Of a stretch of 64,000 nucleotides of DNA, positions 1 to 7,826 are shown piece after piece. Location: positions 1 to 64,000 of the forward strand of contig DATJZY010000065.1 of assembly GCA_035577985.1 (NCBI GenBank), read 5' to 3'. The notes under the pieces are model-generated. The model ran no database searches. It saw nothing but the letters and a program-made list of their open reading frames with translations, and was not told the origin of the DNA. Each line of letters starts with the position of its first letter. The stretch's first letter is position 1. The position numbers were made by a program, and so were the translations under genes. This DNA comes from Candidatus Eisenbacteria bacterium (GTDB taxonomy: Bacteria; Desulfobacterota; Binatia; DP-6).

Positions 1-1
1 G

Positions 2-634
2 TCGCTCAACGCGGTCCCGTTCTACCTCGCCGCAGGCTGGGCGCGGGAGCGCGCGACCACGCACACGCTGGCGCCCGGACGCGACATCGCGTGCGTCGTC
101 ATGACGAAGACGCTCGCTGAGCTGCCCGTCGTCGTGCGCGAGGAGACGCCGGCGGATGCGGGCGCCATCCGCGCCGTCAACGTGGCCGCGTTCGGCCGCG
201 ACGGCGAGGGCGTGCTCGTGGATCGCCTCCGTCACGCGGGCGCACTCGGGCTGTCGCTGCTCGCGGAGCTCGACGGGACCGTCGCCGGCCATCTCGCTCT
301 CAGCCCGGTCACGATCGATGGCGCATGCGGCGCGCCGCTCGGCCTCGGGCCGATGTCCGTGCTTCCGGCATACCAGGGAAACGGCATCGGCTCGCGCCTG
401 GTCGAGGAGGGACTCGCGCGGGCGCGCGAGCGCGGCCATGGCGCGGTGGTCGTCCTCGGCCATCCCGGATTCTATCCGCGCTTCGGCTTCGTGCCGGCGA
501 GCCGCTTCGGCCTGAGCTACGACGACCGCGTGCCCGACGAGGTCTTCATGGCCGCGGAGCTGGTGCCGGGCGCGCTCGCGAGCGCGTCCGGCTTCGTGCG
601 CTACCGGCCCGAGTTCGACGCCGTCTCGGAGTAG
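2..634 (+). CDS. Tandem GNAT acetyltransferase, 5' end outside window
   Basis: The frame is open from base 2 to the stop, so the gene begins outside the window. Residues 1 to about 36 look like the last strand of a GNAT fold: SLNAVPFYLAAGWAR followed by DIACVVMTKTL, the usual C-terminal end of this family. A second complete GNAT domain of about 175 residues follows, with the acetyl-CoA loop visible as LPAYQGNGIGSRLVEEGL and the strand HPGFYPRFGFVPA. The second domain resembles the YhbS-like subgroup. An ATG at 101 lies inside the join, so a caller could start the gene there, but the first domain then reads into the second without a stop. The substrate is unknown. The gene converges on the Eis-like gene, 6 bases away. 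Confidence 0.75.
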   Translation, partial: SLNAVPFYLAAGWARERATTHTLAPGRDIACVVMTKTLAELPVVVREETPADAGAIRAVNVAAFGRDGEGVLVDRLRHAGALGLSLLAELDGTVAGHLALSPVTIDGACGAPLGLGPMSVLPAYQGNGIGSRLVEEGLARARERGHGAVVVLGHPGFYPRFGFVPASRFGLSYDDRVPDEVFMAAELVPGALASASGFVRYRPEFDAVSE

Positions 635-640
635 CCGCGC

Positions 641-1822
641 TCAGAACTCGTCGAACATCCAGGGCATGGCGCCGGCGAAGACGCGATCGAGCGCCGCGCG
701 ATCGCCGTCCGATCCGCCCTCGAGCAGTCCCGCGCGTGCGAGGAGCGAGGTCGTCGCATGACCGCTGAAGAGCGCGGACAGCGCCCCGATGCCGACGCGG
801 ACGGCCCCGGCGCCGCCGGGCTCGAGCCGCCCGCGTGCCTTCTCGACGACCAAGGTGAAGCGCCCGCCGTTCCACGGGCAGACGCCGTCGGCGATCTCGA
901 GCGGGACGACGCAGCCCACGTCGTCGGGGAACCCCCGTGCCGCGACCGCGCCGGGCGCGTCCACCATCCGGAGCATCCACGGCCGCTCGCGCAGCACGGT
1001 GACGTCGGGCGCTCCGAGATGCATCGCCAGTGGATCGACGCCGCCACCGCGGAAGTACGTCGTCGGCGCGATCGCGGCCGACGCCGCGACCAGCGACCAC
1101 AGGGCGCGCCATGCGGTCGCCGTCGCCGCGACGAGCTCGAGCACCATGAGATTGAAGCCGTCGGGCGGCGAGTTCGAAGGCAGCGGCAGGTGGCGGTAGA
1201 GCACGTAGCCGTCGCCATCCGCGACGTAGAGATGATCGTCGGAGAAGCGATCGAAGAACCAGTCCCAGCGCCCGCTCGGCCGGTCGACCCAGCCATTGTT
1301 CTCGCGCGCGACCCGAGCGTAACAGGCGCGAATCGCGTCGTGGTCGCGCTCGCCCGCACGTCGCACGGTGACGTCCGGCGTCGCGACCTGCGCCAGCGAG
1401 CGTGTCGGGACCTGCCGATACACGACGGTGCCTGCGATCTCCCAGCCGAGGCTGCGGTACGGCCGGGTCACCTGCGGGAAGAGGACGGAGATCGTCTCGC
1501 CGCGCCGGTGCATCGCGTCGATGGCGGCGCGCACCACGCGCGCGGCGTAGCCCCGGCCGCGACGCTCGGGACGCACCGCGACTGCCCGCACGCCTCCCAT
1601 CGGAATCGCGCGCCCGCCGAACCACTGTCCGAACGCGAGCACGCCCGCCATCGCGACCAGCCGGCCGGCCTCGAACAGGCCCTCGAGGCGCTCCGGACCG
1701 ATCGCGCGCTCCCATTTCCTCCAGTGTTCCTGATGGGATGGATCGGCATTGAAGGCCTCGCGCTCGATCTCCCACACCTGATCGAGGTCCGCCTCCTCGA
1801 GCGGTCGCTGATCGAGCGCCAT
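641..1822 (-). CDS. Eis-like GNAT N-acetyltransferase
   Basis: This 393-residue protein has the length and layout of the Eis family: an N-terminal GNAT domain, a second degenerate GNAT domain and a C-terminal sterol-carrier-like domain. The acetyl-CoA loop is visible as VRPERRGRGYAARVVRAA around residues 87-104. The protein ends in Phe (PWMFDEF), as Eis enzymes do; their terminal carboxylate acts in catalysis. Family members acetylate amines of aminoglycosides, polyamines or peptides; the substrate here cannot be read from sequence. ATG at 1822 begins directly at the GNAT fold (MALDQRPLEEADLDQVWEIE). It is divergent from the response regulator, with about 115 bases between them. Confidence 0.85.
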   Translation of the reverse strand: MALDQRPLEEADLDQVWEIEREAFNADPSHQEHWRKWERAIGPERLEGLFEAGRLVAMAGVLAFGQWFGGRAIPMGGVRAVAVRPERRGRGYAARVVRAAIDAMHRRGETISVLFPQVTRPYRSLGWEIAGTVVYRQVPTRSLAQVATPDVTVRRAGERDHDAIRACYARVARENNGWVDRPSGRWDWFFDRFSDDHLYVADGDGYVLYRHLPLPSNSPPDGFNLMVLELVAATATAWRALWSLVAASAAIAPTTYFRGGGVDPLAMHLGAPDVTVLRERPWMLRMVDAPGAVAARGFPDDVGCVVPLEIADGVCPWNGGRFTLVVEKARGRLEPGGAGAVRVGIGALSALFSGHATTSLLARAGLLEGGSDGDRAALDRVFAGAMPWMFDEF

Positions 1823-1937
1823 CGTTGGATGATCCTACTACTCCGAGACCGGCGAGGCATATTCGCCCCGAGGCTGACCAATTCACGGCACCAAACGTGC
1901 CTTGCCAGGGTCAACCGATGTGCGCTACGGCCCGGCC

Positions 1938-2603
1938 ATGATCCCGGCACGCATCCTCCTGGCTGACGACGAAGAGACGTTTCGAGCTTCGGTTGCCGTG
2001 CTCCTGCGGCGGGAGGGCTACGACTGCGACGTGGCTAGCTCGGGCGAGGAGGCCGCGGAGCTACTTGCCAAGGCACAGTACGACCTCCTCATCAGCGATC
2101 TGCGGATGCCGGGCAACATGGACCTCGAGCTGCTGCGCGGCGTGTCGAACGGTGGGGCGGTTCTCCCGGTGATCGTGGTGACGGCGTATCCGTCCGTACC
2201 GACCGCGGTCGAAGCGATGCGCTTCGCCGTGGTCGACTACCTCGTGAAGCCGTTCGACTTCGACGATCTGCTGCGCTCGGTGCGCCGCGCGCTCGAGACG
2301 CGCAAGGCGGCGCGTATGCTCGAGTCGCTGCGCGACGTGCTGGCCGACGGCTCGACGGTGGCGCAGATCGCCCGCCGCGTCGCGGCGCCGACCAACGGCT
2401 CCGCCTCGGACGTGCTCACGCCGCGCGAGCGCGAGATCGTCGCGGCCCTCTCATCGGGCCAGCGCGTCGGTGCCATCGCGGAGCGGCTCCGCGTGTCGGA
2501 GCACACCGTTCGCAACCACCTGAAGGCCGTCTATCGCAAGCTCGACGTCCATTCCCAGGTGGAGCTGCTCTCGCGCTGGCGCGCTCCGGGCCAGCGGGCG
2601 TAG
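1938..2603 (+). CDS. Orphan response regulator, REC plus LuxR-type HTH
   Basis: A receiver domain occupies residues 1-120: acidic pocket DDEE at 10-13, phosphoacceptor Asp54 in ISDLRMPG, Thr82, and Lys104 in YLVKPF. A LuxR/NarL-type helix-turn-helix follows at about 160-215 (LTPREREIVAALSSGQ, then VSEHTVRNHLKAVYRKL). It therefore should be a phosphorylation-controlled DNA-binding regulator. The chosen ATG at 1938 sits just before the first receiver strand; a GTG at 1920 is an in-frame alternative. No histidine kinase is adjacent, so its partner lies elsewhere. A hairpin begins two bases after the stop. The targets are unknown. Confidence 0.88.
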   Translation: MIPARILLADDEETFRASVAVLLRREGYDCDVASSGEEAAELLAKAQYDLLISDLRMPGNMDLELLRGVSNGGAVLPVIVVTAYPSVPTAVEAMRFAVVDYLVKPFDFDDLLRSVRRALETRKAARMLESLRDVLADGSTVAQIARRVAAPTNGSASDVLTPREREIVAALSSGQRVGAIAERLRVSEHTVRNHLKAVYRKLDVHSQVELLSRWRAPGQRA

Positions 2604-2604
2604 T

Positions 2605-2631
2605 CCGAGCCAAGACTGCGTCTTGGCTCGG
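2605..2631 (+). terminator. Perfect hairpin just after response regulator stop
   Basis: Twelve-base arms (CCGAGCCAAGAC and its complement) flank a TGC loop. The hairpin starts two bases after the stop at 2603. No T-run follows, so termination by a canonical intrinsic mechanism is uncertain. It is also the left part of the dispersed repeat described for 2605-2703. Confidence 0.5.
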
Positions 2632-2703
2632 AGGGGGACGCGAGGGTGGTGCGTGGTGGCACGCACGACCGGCATGTCGCGGCCAGCGAAGCTGGCGCGA
2701 CAT
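2605..2703 (+). repeat. Dispersed intergenic hairpin repeat, copy A
   Basis: The repeat is hairpin 1 (2605-2631), a spacer of about 40 bases containing GGACGCGAG and CACGCACGACCGG, then hairpin 2 (2674-2703), whose stem TGTCGC(G)GCCAGC pairs across a GAA loop. One unpaired G sits in the left arm. Copies with the same order and the same bulge occur at 24061-24160 and, lacking hairpin 1, at 15810-15869. An inverted, more diverged copy lies at 2750-2847. No ORF is present, so this is a REP- or MITE-like non-coding element. Confidence 0.7.
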
Positions 2704-2749
2704 ACGAGGGTACGCGCCCCGAGCTGCAGCTAAGGTGACGCTCGCGTAC

Positions 2750-2847
2750 GTGGTCGTGCCGGTGTGACGCAGCGACATGTCGGTCGCGCGGGCCACGGAC
2801 GCCGCACTCTCGCGTTCCCCCCGACCCAAGACGTAGTCTTGGGTCGG
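2750..2847 (-). repeat. Dispersed hairpin repeat, inverted copy A'
   Basis: Read on the minus strand, this matches copy A: a perfect hairpin at 2821-2847 (arms CCGACCCAAGAC, three-base loop), then GGAACGCGAG, GCGCGACCG and ATGTCGC in the same order. Hairpin 2 is degenerate. With copy A it forms a head-to-head pair about 240 bases long filling the space between the response regulator and the GH1 gene. Confidence 0.6.
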
Positions 2848-2852
2848 CACTG

Positions 2853-2858
2853 TATAGT
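2853..2858 (+). promoter_or_regulatory. Candidate -10 element for the GH1 gene
   Basis: TATAGT lies 12 bases before the GH1 start, directly after the hairpin of copy A'. It is the best AT-rich hexamer in this GC-rich spacer. I see no good -35 at 17 bases; that position falls inside the hairpin. The implied 5' leader would be only a few bases long. Confidence 0.35.
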
Positions 2859-2870
2859 AGACCCGTCCGC

Positions 2871-4055
2871 ATGGCGCGCTTTCCGGACGGGTTCGTGTGG
2901 GGCACGGCGACGGCCGCCCACCAGGTCGAAGGGGGCAACTGGAACAACGACTGGTGGGCCTGGGAGCACACGCCCGGGGCGCCGTGCACCGAGCCGTCCG
3001 GCGACGCATGCGACCACTACCACCGCTACCCCGACGACATCCGGCTGCTCGCCGCGCTCGGCTTCAACGCGTACCGCTTCTCGCTCGAGTGGAGCCGCAT
3101 CGAGCCCGAGGACGGCGAGTTCTCGAGCGCGACGCTCGATCACTACCGGCGCATGTGCGCCACCTGCCGCGAGCACGGCCTCGAGCCGATCGTCACCTTC
3201 CACCACTTCACGACGCCGCGCTGGGTCGCGGCGCGCGGTGGGTGGACGGCGTCCGAGACCGCCGATCTGTTCGTCCGCTACTGCGAGCGCGTGACCGCGC
3301 GCCTGGGCGACGTCATCGGCCGCGCCTGCACGTTCAACGAGCCGAACGTCGTCGCCACCTTCGGGCACCTCTGGGGCCTCTTTCCGCCCGGCAAGCGCGA
3401 TGCCGATCTGCGACGCCGCGCCAACGACGTCTTCATCGACGCCCACAAGCGATCCGTGCAGGTGGTCCAGGGCGGGCCGGGTACCGTGCCCGTCGGGCTC
3501 ACGCTCGCCATGCAGGACATGCAGGCGGTCGCGGGAGGGCACGCGGTCCGCGACGCCGAACGCGCGCTGATGGAGGACGTCTACCTGGAGGCGGCGCGCG
3601 GCGACGACTTCATCGGCGTGCAGACGTACACGCGCTTCCGCTACGGGCCCCATGGGATGCTCCCGCCCGAGCCGGGCGCCCGCACGACGCAGATGGGCTA
3701 CGAGTTCTGGCCCGAGGCGCTCGAAGCGACCATCCGCCGCGCCTGGGAGATGACGCGGCAGGTGCCGATCCTGGTCACCGAGAACGGCATCGGCACGCTC
3801 GTCGACGCCGAGCGCGTCGAGTACGTCGAGCGCGCGCTCCGCGGCGTGCTGGCGTGCCTGCGCGACGAGATCGACGTGCGCGGCTACGTGTACTGGAGCC
3901 TGCTCGACAACTTCGAGTGGACGTTCGGCTACGGGCCGAAGTTCGGACTGGTCGAGGTCGATCGCACGACGCAGGTGCGACAGGGCAAGCCGAGCGCCGC
4001 CTGGCTGGGGCGCATCGCCCGCGCGAACGCCCTCGACGACGACCGCGACGCCTGA
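2871..4055 (+). CDS. Glycoside hydrolase family 1 (beta-glucosidase-like)
   Basis: The protein is a GH1 retaining beta-glycosidase. The N-terminus has the family signature (FPDGFVWGTATAAHQVEG, residues 4-21). The acid/base Glu157 lies in TFNEPN and the nucleophile Glu304 in LVTENGIGT; the C-terminal aglycone region is YWSLLDNFEWTFGYGPKFGL. At 394 residues it is about 60-80 shorter than typical members, the shortening falling in loops between the catalytic glutamates. No signal peptide is seen, so it probably acts in the cytoplasm on small glucosides or galactosides; the sugar preference cannot be assigned. It stands alone on the plus strand and converges on the MAPEG gene 6 bases away. Confidence 0.9.
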   Translation: MARFPDGFVWGTATAAHQVEGGNWNNDWWAWEHTPGAPCTEPSGDACDHYHRYPDDIRLLAALGFNAYRFSLEWSRIEPEDGEFSSATLDHYRRMCATCREHGLEPIVTFHHFTTPRWVAARGGWTASETADLFVRYCERVTARLGDVIGRACTFNEPNVVATFGHLWGLFPPGKRDADLRRRANDVFIDAHKRSVQVVQGGPGTVPVGLTLAMQDMQAVAGGHAVRDAERALMEDVYLEAARGDDFIGVQTYTRFRYGPHGMLPPEPGARTTQMGYEFWPEALEATIRRAWEMTRQVPILVTENGIGTLVDAERVEYVERALRGVLACLRDEIDVRGYVYWSLLDNFEWTFGYGPKFGLVEVDRTTQVRQGKPSAAWLGRIARANALDDDRDA

Positions 4056-4061
4056 GCGGGT

Positions 4062-4484
4062 CTACACCGGCGCGACCGCAAGCGCCGTCATGCCGAGCAG
4101 GCAGGCGAGCTGGATCACGAGGAACGCGAAGCGGCGATTTCCACGCACGCCGCCGCCGGGCGCCACGTGCACGATCGACTGCGCCAGGCGGGCGGCGAGG
4201 TAGACGACCGCGAGGAGGTCGAGCACGGGTCCGGTGACGCCGCGCACCGTGGCGATCAGAACCACGGCCGCGAAGAGGGGCAGGTTCTCGAGCGCGTTCA
4301 CGTGCGCGCGGAAGAGCCGCCAGATGAGGCGCCGGTCGTCCGGCACGCCGAAGTCGCGCACCACGCCGCCGGCCGCGAGGTGCCGGAAGCGCGCGATCGA
4401 GAGCGCCACCACCAGCCCGATCGTCCACACCACGAACACGACGAGGCACCACAGGGGCACCGTCATCGGCAGGACGGACCTCAT
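4062..4484 (-). CDS. MAPEG-family membrane protein
   Basis: This 140-residue integral membrane protein has four hydrophobic segments and the MAPEG pattern FRAHVNALENLPLFAAVVLI in the middle, matching the RxxxNxxE(N/H) motif of the family. MAPEG enzymes act in eicosanoid and glutathione metabolism in eukaryotes; bacterial members are mostly of unknown role. ATG at 4484 overlaps the TGA of the upstream thioesterase gene (ATGA), so the two are probably translationally coupled. A second in-frame ATG at 4466 is possible. Confidence 0.75.
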   Translation of the reverse strand: MRSVLPMTVPLWCLVVFVVWTIGLVVALSIARFRHLAAGGVVRDFGVPDDRRLIWRLFRAHVNALENLPLFAAVVLIATVRGVTGPVLDLLAVVYLAARLAQSIVHVAPGGGVRGNRRFAFLVIQLACLLGMTALAVAPV

Positions 4485-5356
4485 GCGCTCGTGCGCGGCT
4501 TCACGGGGCGGATGAGCCCCTCCTGCGCGACGCTCGCCACCAGACGGCCGTCGCGGGTGAAGAAGTGCCCGAGCGTGAACCCGCGCGCGCCGTGCGCGGC
4601 GGGGCTCTCCTGCGCGTAGAGGAGCCACTCGTCGGCGCGGAACGGGCGGTGGAACCACATGGCGTGGTCGAGGCTCGCCATCGCGTAGCGCGGATCGTTC
4701 CACGGGATTGCGTGCGGGAGCGTCGCCGTGTCGAGGAGCATCAGGTCCGAGGCGTAGGCGATCACGCACTGGTGCAGGAGCAGCGACGCATCGGGGAGCC
4801 GGCCGCTCGCCCGGATCCACACCAGCTGGCGCGGCTCGCGCGGCGTCGGCTTGAACGGGTTGTGGTCGGTGACGCTGCGCGTATCGATCGGGCGCTCGCG
4901 CGTCACCCACTTCCACACCTCGGGATGGAGCTGGTCCTTCACGCCGGCGAGCCGCTCCTCGGTCGTGGGCAGGGTCTCGGGATCGGGCACCTCCGGCATG
5001 CGGAGGCCGTGTTCGGGACCCTCCTCCGGCCGCTGGAAGGACGCGGACAGCAGGAAGATCGCCTCGCCGTGCTGGATGGCGACCGCGCGACGGGTGGTGA
5101 ACGAGCGGCCGTCGCGGATGCGATCGACCTGGTACACGATCGGCACCTTGGGATCGCCGGGACGCAGGAAGTACGAGTGCAGCGAATGCACGACGCCGGT
5201 CTCGACCGTGCGGCCCACCGCGACGAGGGCCTGTGCCGCCACCTGTCCGCCGAACACGCGCAGGCGCATCTCCTGCGGGCTCTGCCCGCGGAAGAGATTC
5301 ACTTCGAGCTCCTCGAGGTCCAGCAGGCCGAGCAGCTCGTCGAGCGCGCGTTGCAT
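4481..5356 (-). CDS. tesB: Acyl-CoA thioesterase II (TesB type)
   Basis: The 291-residue protein matches TesB in length and carries two fused hotdog domains. Visible landmarks are FGGQVAAQALVAVGRTV in the first domain and, in the second, the catalytic-type Asp in ASDLMLLDTATLP, the SLDHAMWFHRPF strand and the Gln of SVAQEGLIRP. TesB hydrolyses medium- and long-chain acyl-CoA to free acid and CoA in the cytoplasm. ATG at 5356 is the first start upstream of the conserved region; the next codons upstream offer no start. It overlaps the MAPEG gene by four bases and is divergent from the dehydrogenase at 5423. Confidence 0.9.
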   Translation of the reverse strand: MQRALDELLGLLDLEELEVNLFRGQSPQEMRLRVFGGQVAAQALVAVGRTVETGVVHSLHSYFLRPGDPKVPIVYQVDRIRDGRSFTTRRAVAIQHGEAIFLLSASFQRPEEGPEHGLRMPEVPDPETLPTTEERLAGVKDQLHPEVWKWVTRERPIDTRSVTDHNPFKPTPREPRQLVWIRASGRLPDASLLLHQCVIAYASDLMLLDTATLPHAIPWNDPRYAMASLDHAMWFHRPFRADEWLLYAQESPAAHGARGFTLGHFFTRDGRLVASVAQEGLIRPVKPRTSA

Positions 5357-5422
5357 GTCGCGCGTTGTGACATGGTCCCGCCGCTCTTGCACGCGCGGCG
5401 AGGCGGCGGGATAACCCGCGCC

Positions 5423-6454
5423 ATGCGTGCTGCCGTCATGCGGAACTCGAGCCTCGTCGTCGACACGGTTCCCGATCCGGAGCCCGGCCCGGGGGAAGCG
5501 ATCGTCAAGACGCTCGCCTGCGGGATCTGCGGCTCGGATCTCCACGCGCTCAAGTTCGCGCACAAGATGGTCGACATCGCGCGCGAGACCGCAATGCCCT
5601 TCAACATGGACCCGTCGAAGGACGTCGTGATGGGCCACGAGTTCTGCGTCGAGGTCCTCGACTACGGCCCCGGCACCGACGGCAACGTGAAGCCGGGGCG
5701 GCGCGCCGTCTCGATGCCGCTCGTCTTCCGGCCGACCGGCATCCTCGGCGTCGGCTACTCGAACGAGATCCCCGGCGGCTACGGGGAGCTCATGGTTCTC
5801 AACGCCTCGCTCCTGCTCGAGGTGCCGAACGGGCTCGCGACCCCGTACGCCGCCATGACCGAGCCCATGGCCGTCGGATTGCACGCCGTCGAGAAGGCAC
5901 GGCTCGCGCCGGGTGACGCCGCGATGGTGTTCGGGTGTGGACCGGTCGGGCTCGCGGTCATCGCGGCCCTCAAGCTCCGGGGCGTCGACCCGATCGTGGC
6001 CGGCGACTACTCCCCCATGCGGCGCGAGCTCGCCGGCAAGATGGGTGCCCACGTGGTCGTCGATCCGAAAGAGAAGCGGATCGTGGACGCGTATCGCGAG
6101 TCGGCCGACCTGCGACCGGCGGCCATGTTCGAATGCGTCGGCGTGCCGGGCCTGATCCAGGAGGTCCTGCGGCAGGCCCCGCTCGGCGCCAAGATCGTGG
6201 TGGCCGGCGTCTGCATGGAGGACGACGCGATCCGTCCGATGCTCGCGATCAACAAGGAGCTCTCGCTCCAGTTCGTGCTCGGCTACACGCCGATGGAGTT
6301 CGCCGACACGCTCGGGGCGCTCGCCGACGGCCGCATCGACGTCACCCCGCTCGTGACGGGGAAGGTCGGGGTCGAGGGGGTCGCGCAGGCGTTCCGCGAC
6401 CTCGCAAATCCCGAGACGCACGCCAAGATCCTCGTCGAGCCCTGGCGCGCGTAG
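5423..6454 (+). CDS. Zinc-dependent medium-chain dehydrogenase
   Basis: This 343-residue MDR-family oxidoreductase shows the catalytic zinc ligands Cys36 (CGICGSDLH) and His72-Glu73 (VMGHEFC), and a Rossmann fold with GCGPVGLAVIAAL around residue 173. The four-cysteine structural zinc lobe of classical alcohol dehydrogenases is absent. Domain order (GroES-like, then NAD(P)-binding) is normal. The family oxidises alcohols or polyols with NAD(P); the substrate is unknown. It begins 66 bases from the divergent thioesterase, which suggests, but does not prove, a role near acyl-CoA metabolism. It converges on the glycosyltransferase 4 bases away. Confidence 0.85.
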   Translation: MRAAVMRNSSLVVDTVPDPEPGPGEAIVKTLACGICGSDLHALKFAHKMVDIARETAMPFNMDPSKDVVMGHEFCVEVLDYGPGTDGNVKPGRRAVSMPLVFRPTGILGVGYSNEIPGGYGELMVLNASLLLEVPNGLATPYAAMTEPMAVGLHAVEKARLAPGDAAMVFGCGPVGLAVIAALKLRGVDPIVAGDYSPMRRELAGKMGAHVVVDPKEKRIVDAYRESADLRPAAMFECVGVPGLIQEVLRQAPLGAKIVVAGVCMEDDAIRPMLAINKELSLQFVLGYTPMEFADTLGALADGRIDVTPLVTGKVGVEGVAQAFRDLANPETHAKILVEPWRA

Positions 6455-6458
6455 GGCG

Positions 6459-7826
6459 TCACCCGGGCGGACACTCGAGGAGCGCGATGCGGCGGTCGCC
6501 TTCGCCGGCCGCGTCGACGACCCGGAGGCCGAGCGCGGTCGCACGATGGAGCGACGGCGCGGGCGCGATGACGAGCGTATCGCGCTCGCAGACCATCGGC
6601 TCTCGGCGGATGGAGCGGGCCAGGCGATAGCGCAGGACGAGTGCATCGTTCTCGAGCAACGTGGGCGCCGCGACCAGGTGAGCGGCGTCCGCGACGCGAG
6701 GTGCGATGCGATCGGCGAATGGAACGAGCACATCGCGCCTCGCCTCGCCGAGTCGGCTCCGCTGTTCGCTCGCGATCATGACGAGCGACAGCACGACGAC
6801 GGCCGGCAGGAGCCAGCGCGCCCGCACGGGGGCCAGCGCGCGCGCCACGAGGAGGGCGATCGCTGGATAGGCGGGGAGCAGATACACGCCGCGCGTCCGG
6901 CTCGCGAGCGCGAAGAAGCCGACGACGACCATCCACCACGCATGGAGCAGGTGGCCGGCCGCGTCCTCCCGCTCCCCGCGCCACCATCGCCGGGCGCTCC
7001 ACACGAGCACCAGATTCCACGGCAGCAGGTGGGCGGCGAAGGCGCGCGGGAGGTGTGTCGAGCGGCTGCCGTGGCGACCGAAGGCGCCGAGGCCGACCAT
7101 GCGGTTCACGTTCTCGTGGAAGAGCTGCACGTCGAGGAACTCGCGCCCCGCGATCCGGTAGGCGGCGACATACCAGCCGCCGATCGCGATCAGGGCCGCC
7201 GTGGCGAGGGGCCATGGCCAGAGGGCCGCCAGCTGCCCCAGCCGTCGCTCCGCCGCGAGGTAGGCGATCGCGATCCCGAGCGCCAGGACGGCGCCCGCCG
7301 GGCCCTTGGTGAGGCTCGCCGCGACGACCGCCAGCGTGCCCACGATCGCGGGCGCGAGCGTTCCGCGGCGATCGCGCAGGTAGAGCGCGGCGACGAACAC
7401 CGTGATCGCGGCGGCGAACACCATGTCGACGCGAGCTTCGATCGCGGAGCGCCAGAAGTAGGCCACCGACGCGAGCACGGCAGCGCCGATCAGGCCGACC
7501 CGCCGCCCGCCGATCGCCTCCCCGAGGACGAGCGTCGCCGCCAGCATGGCGAAGGCGCCGAGCGCCGAGGGAAGGCGCACGACCGCGTCCGTCGGCCCGA
7601 CGACTTCGCCTGCGGCCGCCGCGATCCAGTGGAAGAACGGCGGCTTCGACGCGAGCGCTCCGTCGCGCCGCGCGATCACCCAGCTCCCGTTGGCGACGAT
7701 GTCGCGCACCACGAGGCCCTCACGCGCCTCGCCGCGACTCCAGATTCCCGGGTCGTGCAGCGGCCACGCGAGCAGGGCCGCGAGCAGCGCCGCGAGGCAC
7801 GCGAGGTCAGCGGCGCGCGCGCGCAT
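6459..7826 (-). CDS. ArnT/PMT-like glycosyltransferase (GT-C, family 39)
   Basis: This is a 455-residue polytopic protein with about ten hydrophobic segments and the first-loop motif of the ArnT/dolichyl-phosphate-mannosyltransferase clan: SRGEAREGLVVRDIV near residue 30, followed by SKPPFFHWIAA. GT-C enzymes use lipid-phosphate sugars and transfer the sugar to lipids or proteins on the periplasmic side. The start overlaps the 3' end of the CzcA gene by 20 bases, so it is probably the last gene of the metal-efflux operon. ArnT proper modifies lipid A; here acceptor and donor are unknown. A paralogue lies at 24190-25776. Confidence 0.85.
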   Translation of the reverse strand: MRARAADLACLAALLAALLAWPLHDPGIWSRGEAREGLVVRDIVANGSWVIARRDGALASKPPFFHWIAAAAGEVVGPTDAVVRLPSALGAFAMLAATLVLGEAIGGRRVGLIGAAVLASVAYFWRSAIEARVDMVFAAAITVFVAALYLRDRRGTLAPAIVGTLAVVAASLTKGPAGAVLALGIAIAYLAAERRLGQLAALWPWPLATAALIAIGGWYVAAYRIAGREFLDVQLFHENVNRMVGLGAFGRHGSRSTHLPRAFAAHLLPWNLVLVWSARRWWRGEREDAAGHLLHAWWMVVVGFFALASRTRGVYLLPAYPAIALLVARALAPVRARWLLPAVVVLSLVMIASEQRSRLGEARRDVLVPFADRIAPRVADAAHLVAAPTLLENDALVLRYRLARSIRREPMVCERDTLVIAPAPSLHRATALGLRVVDAAGEGDRRIALLECPPG

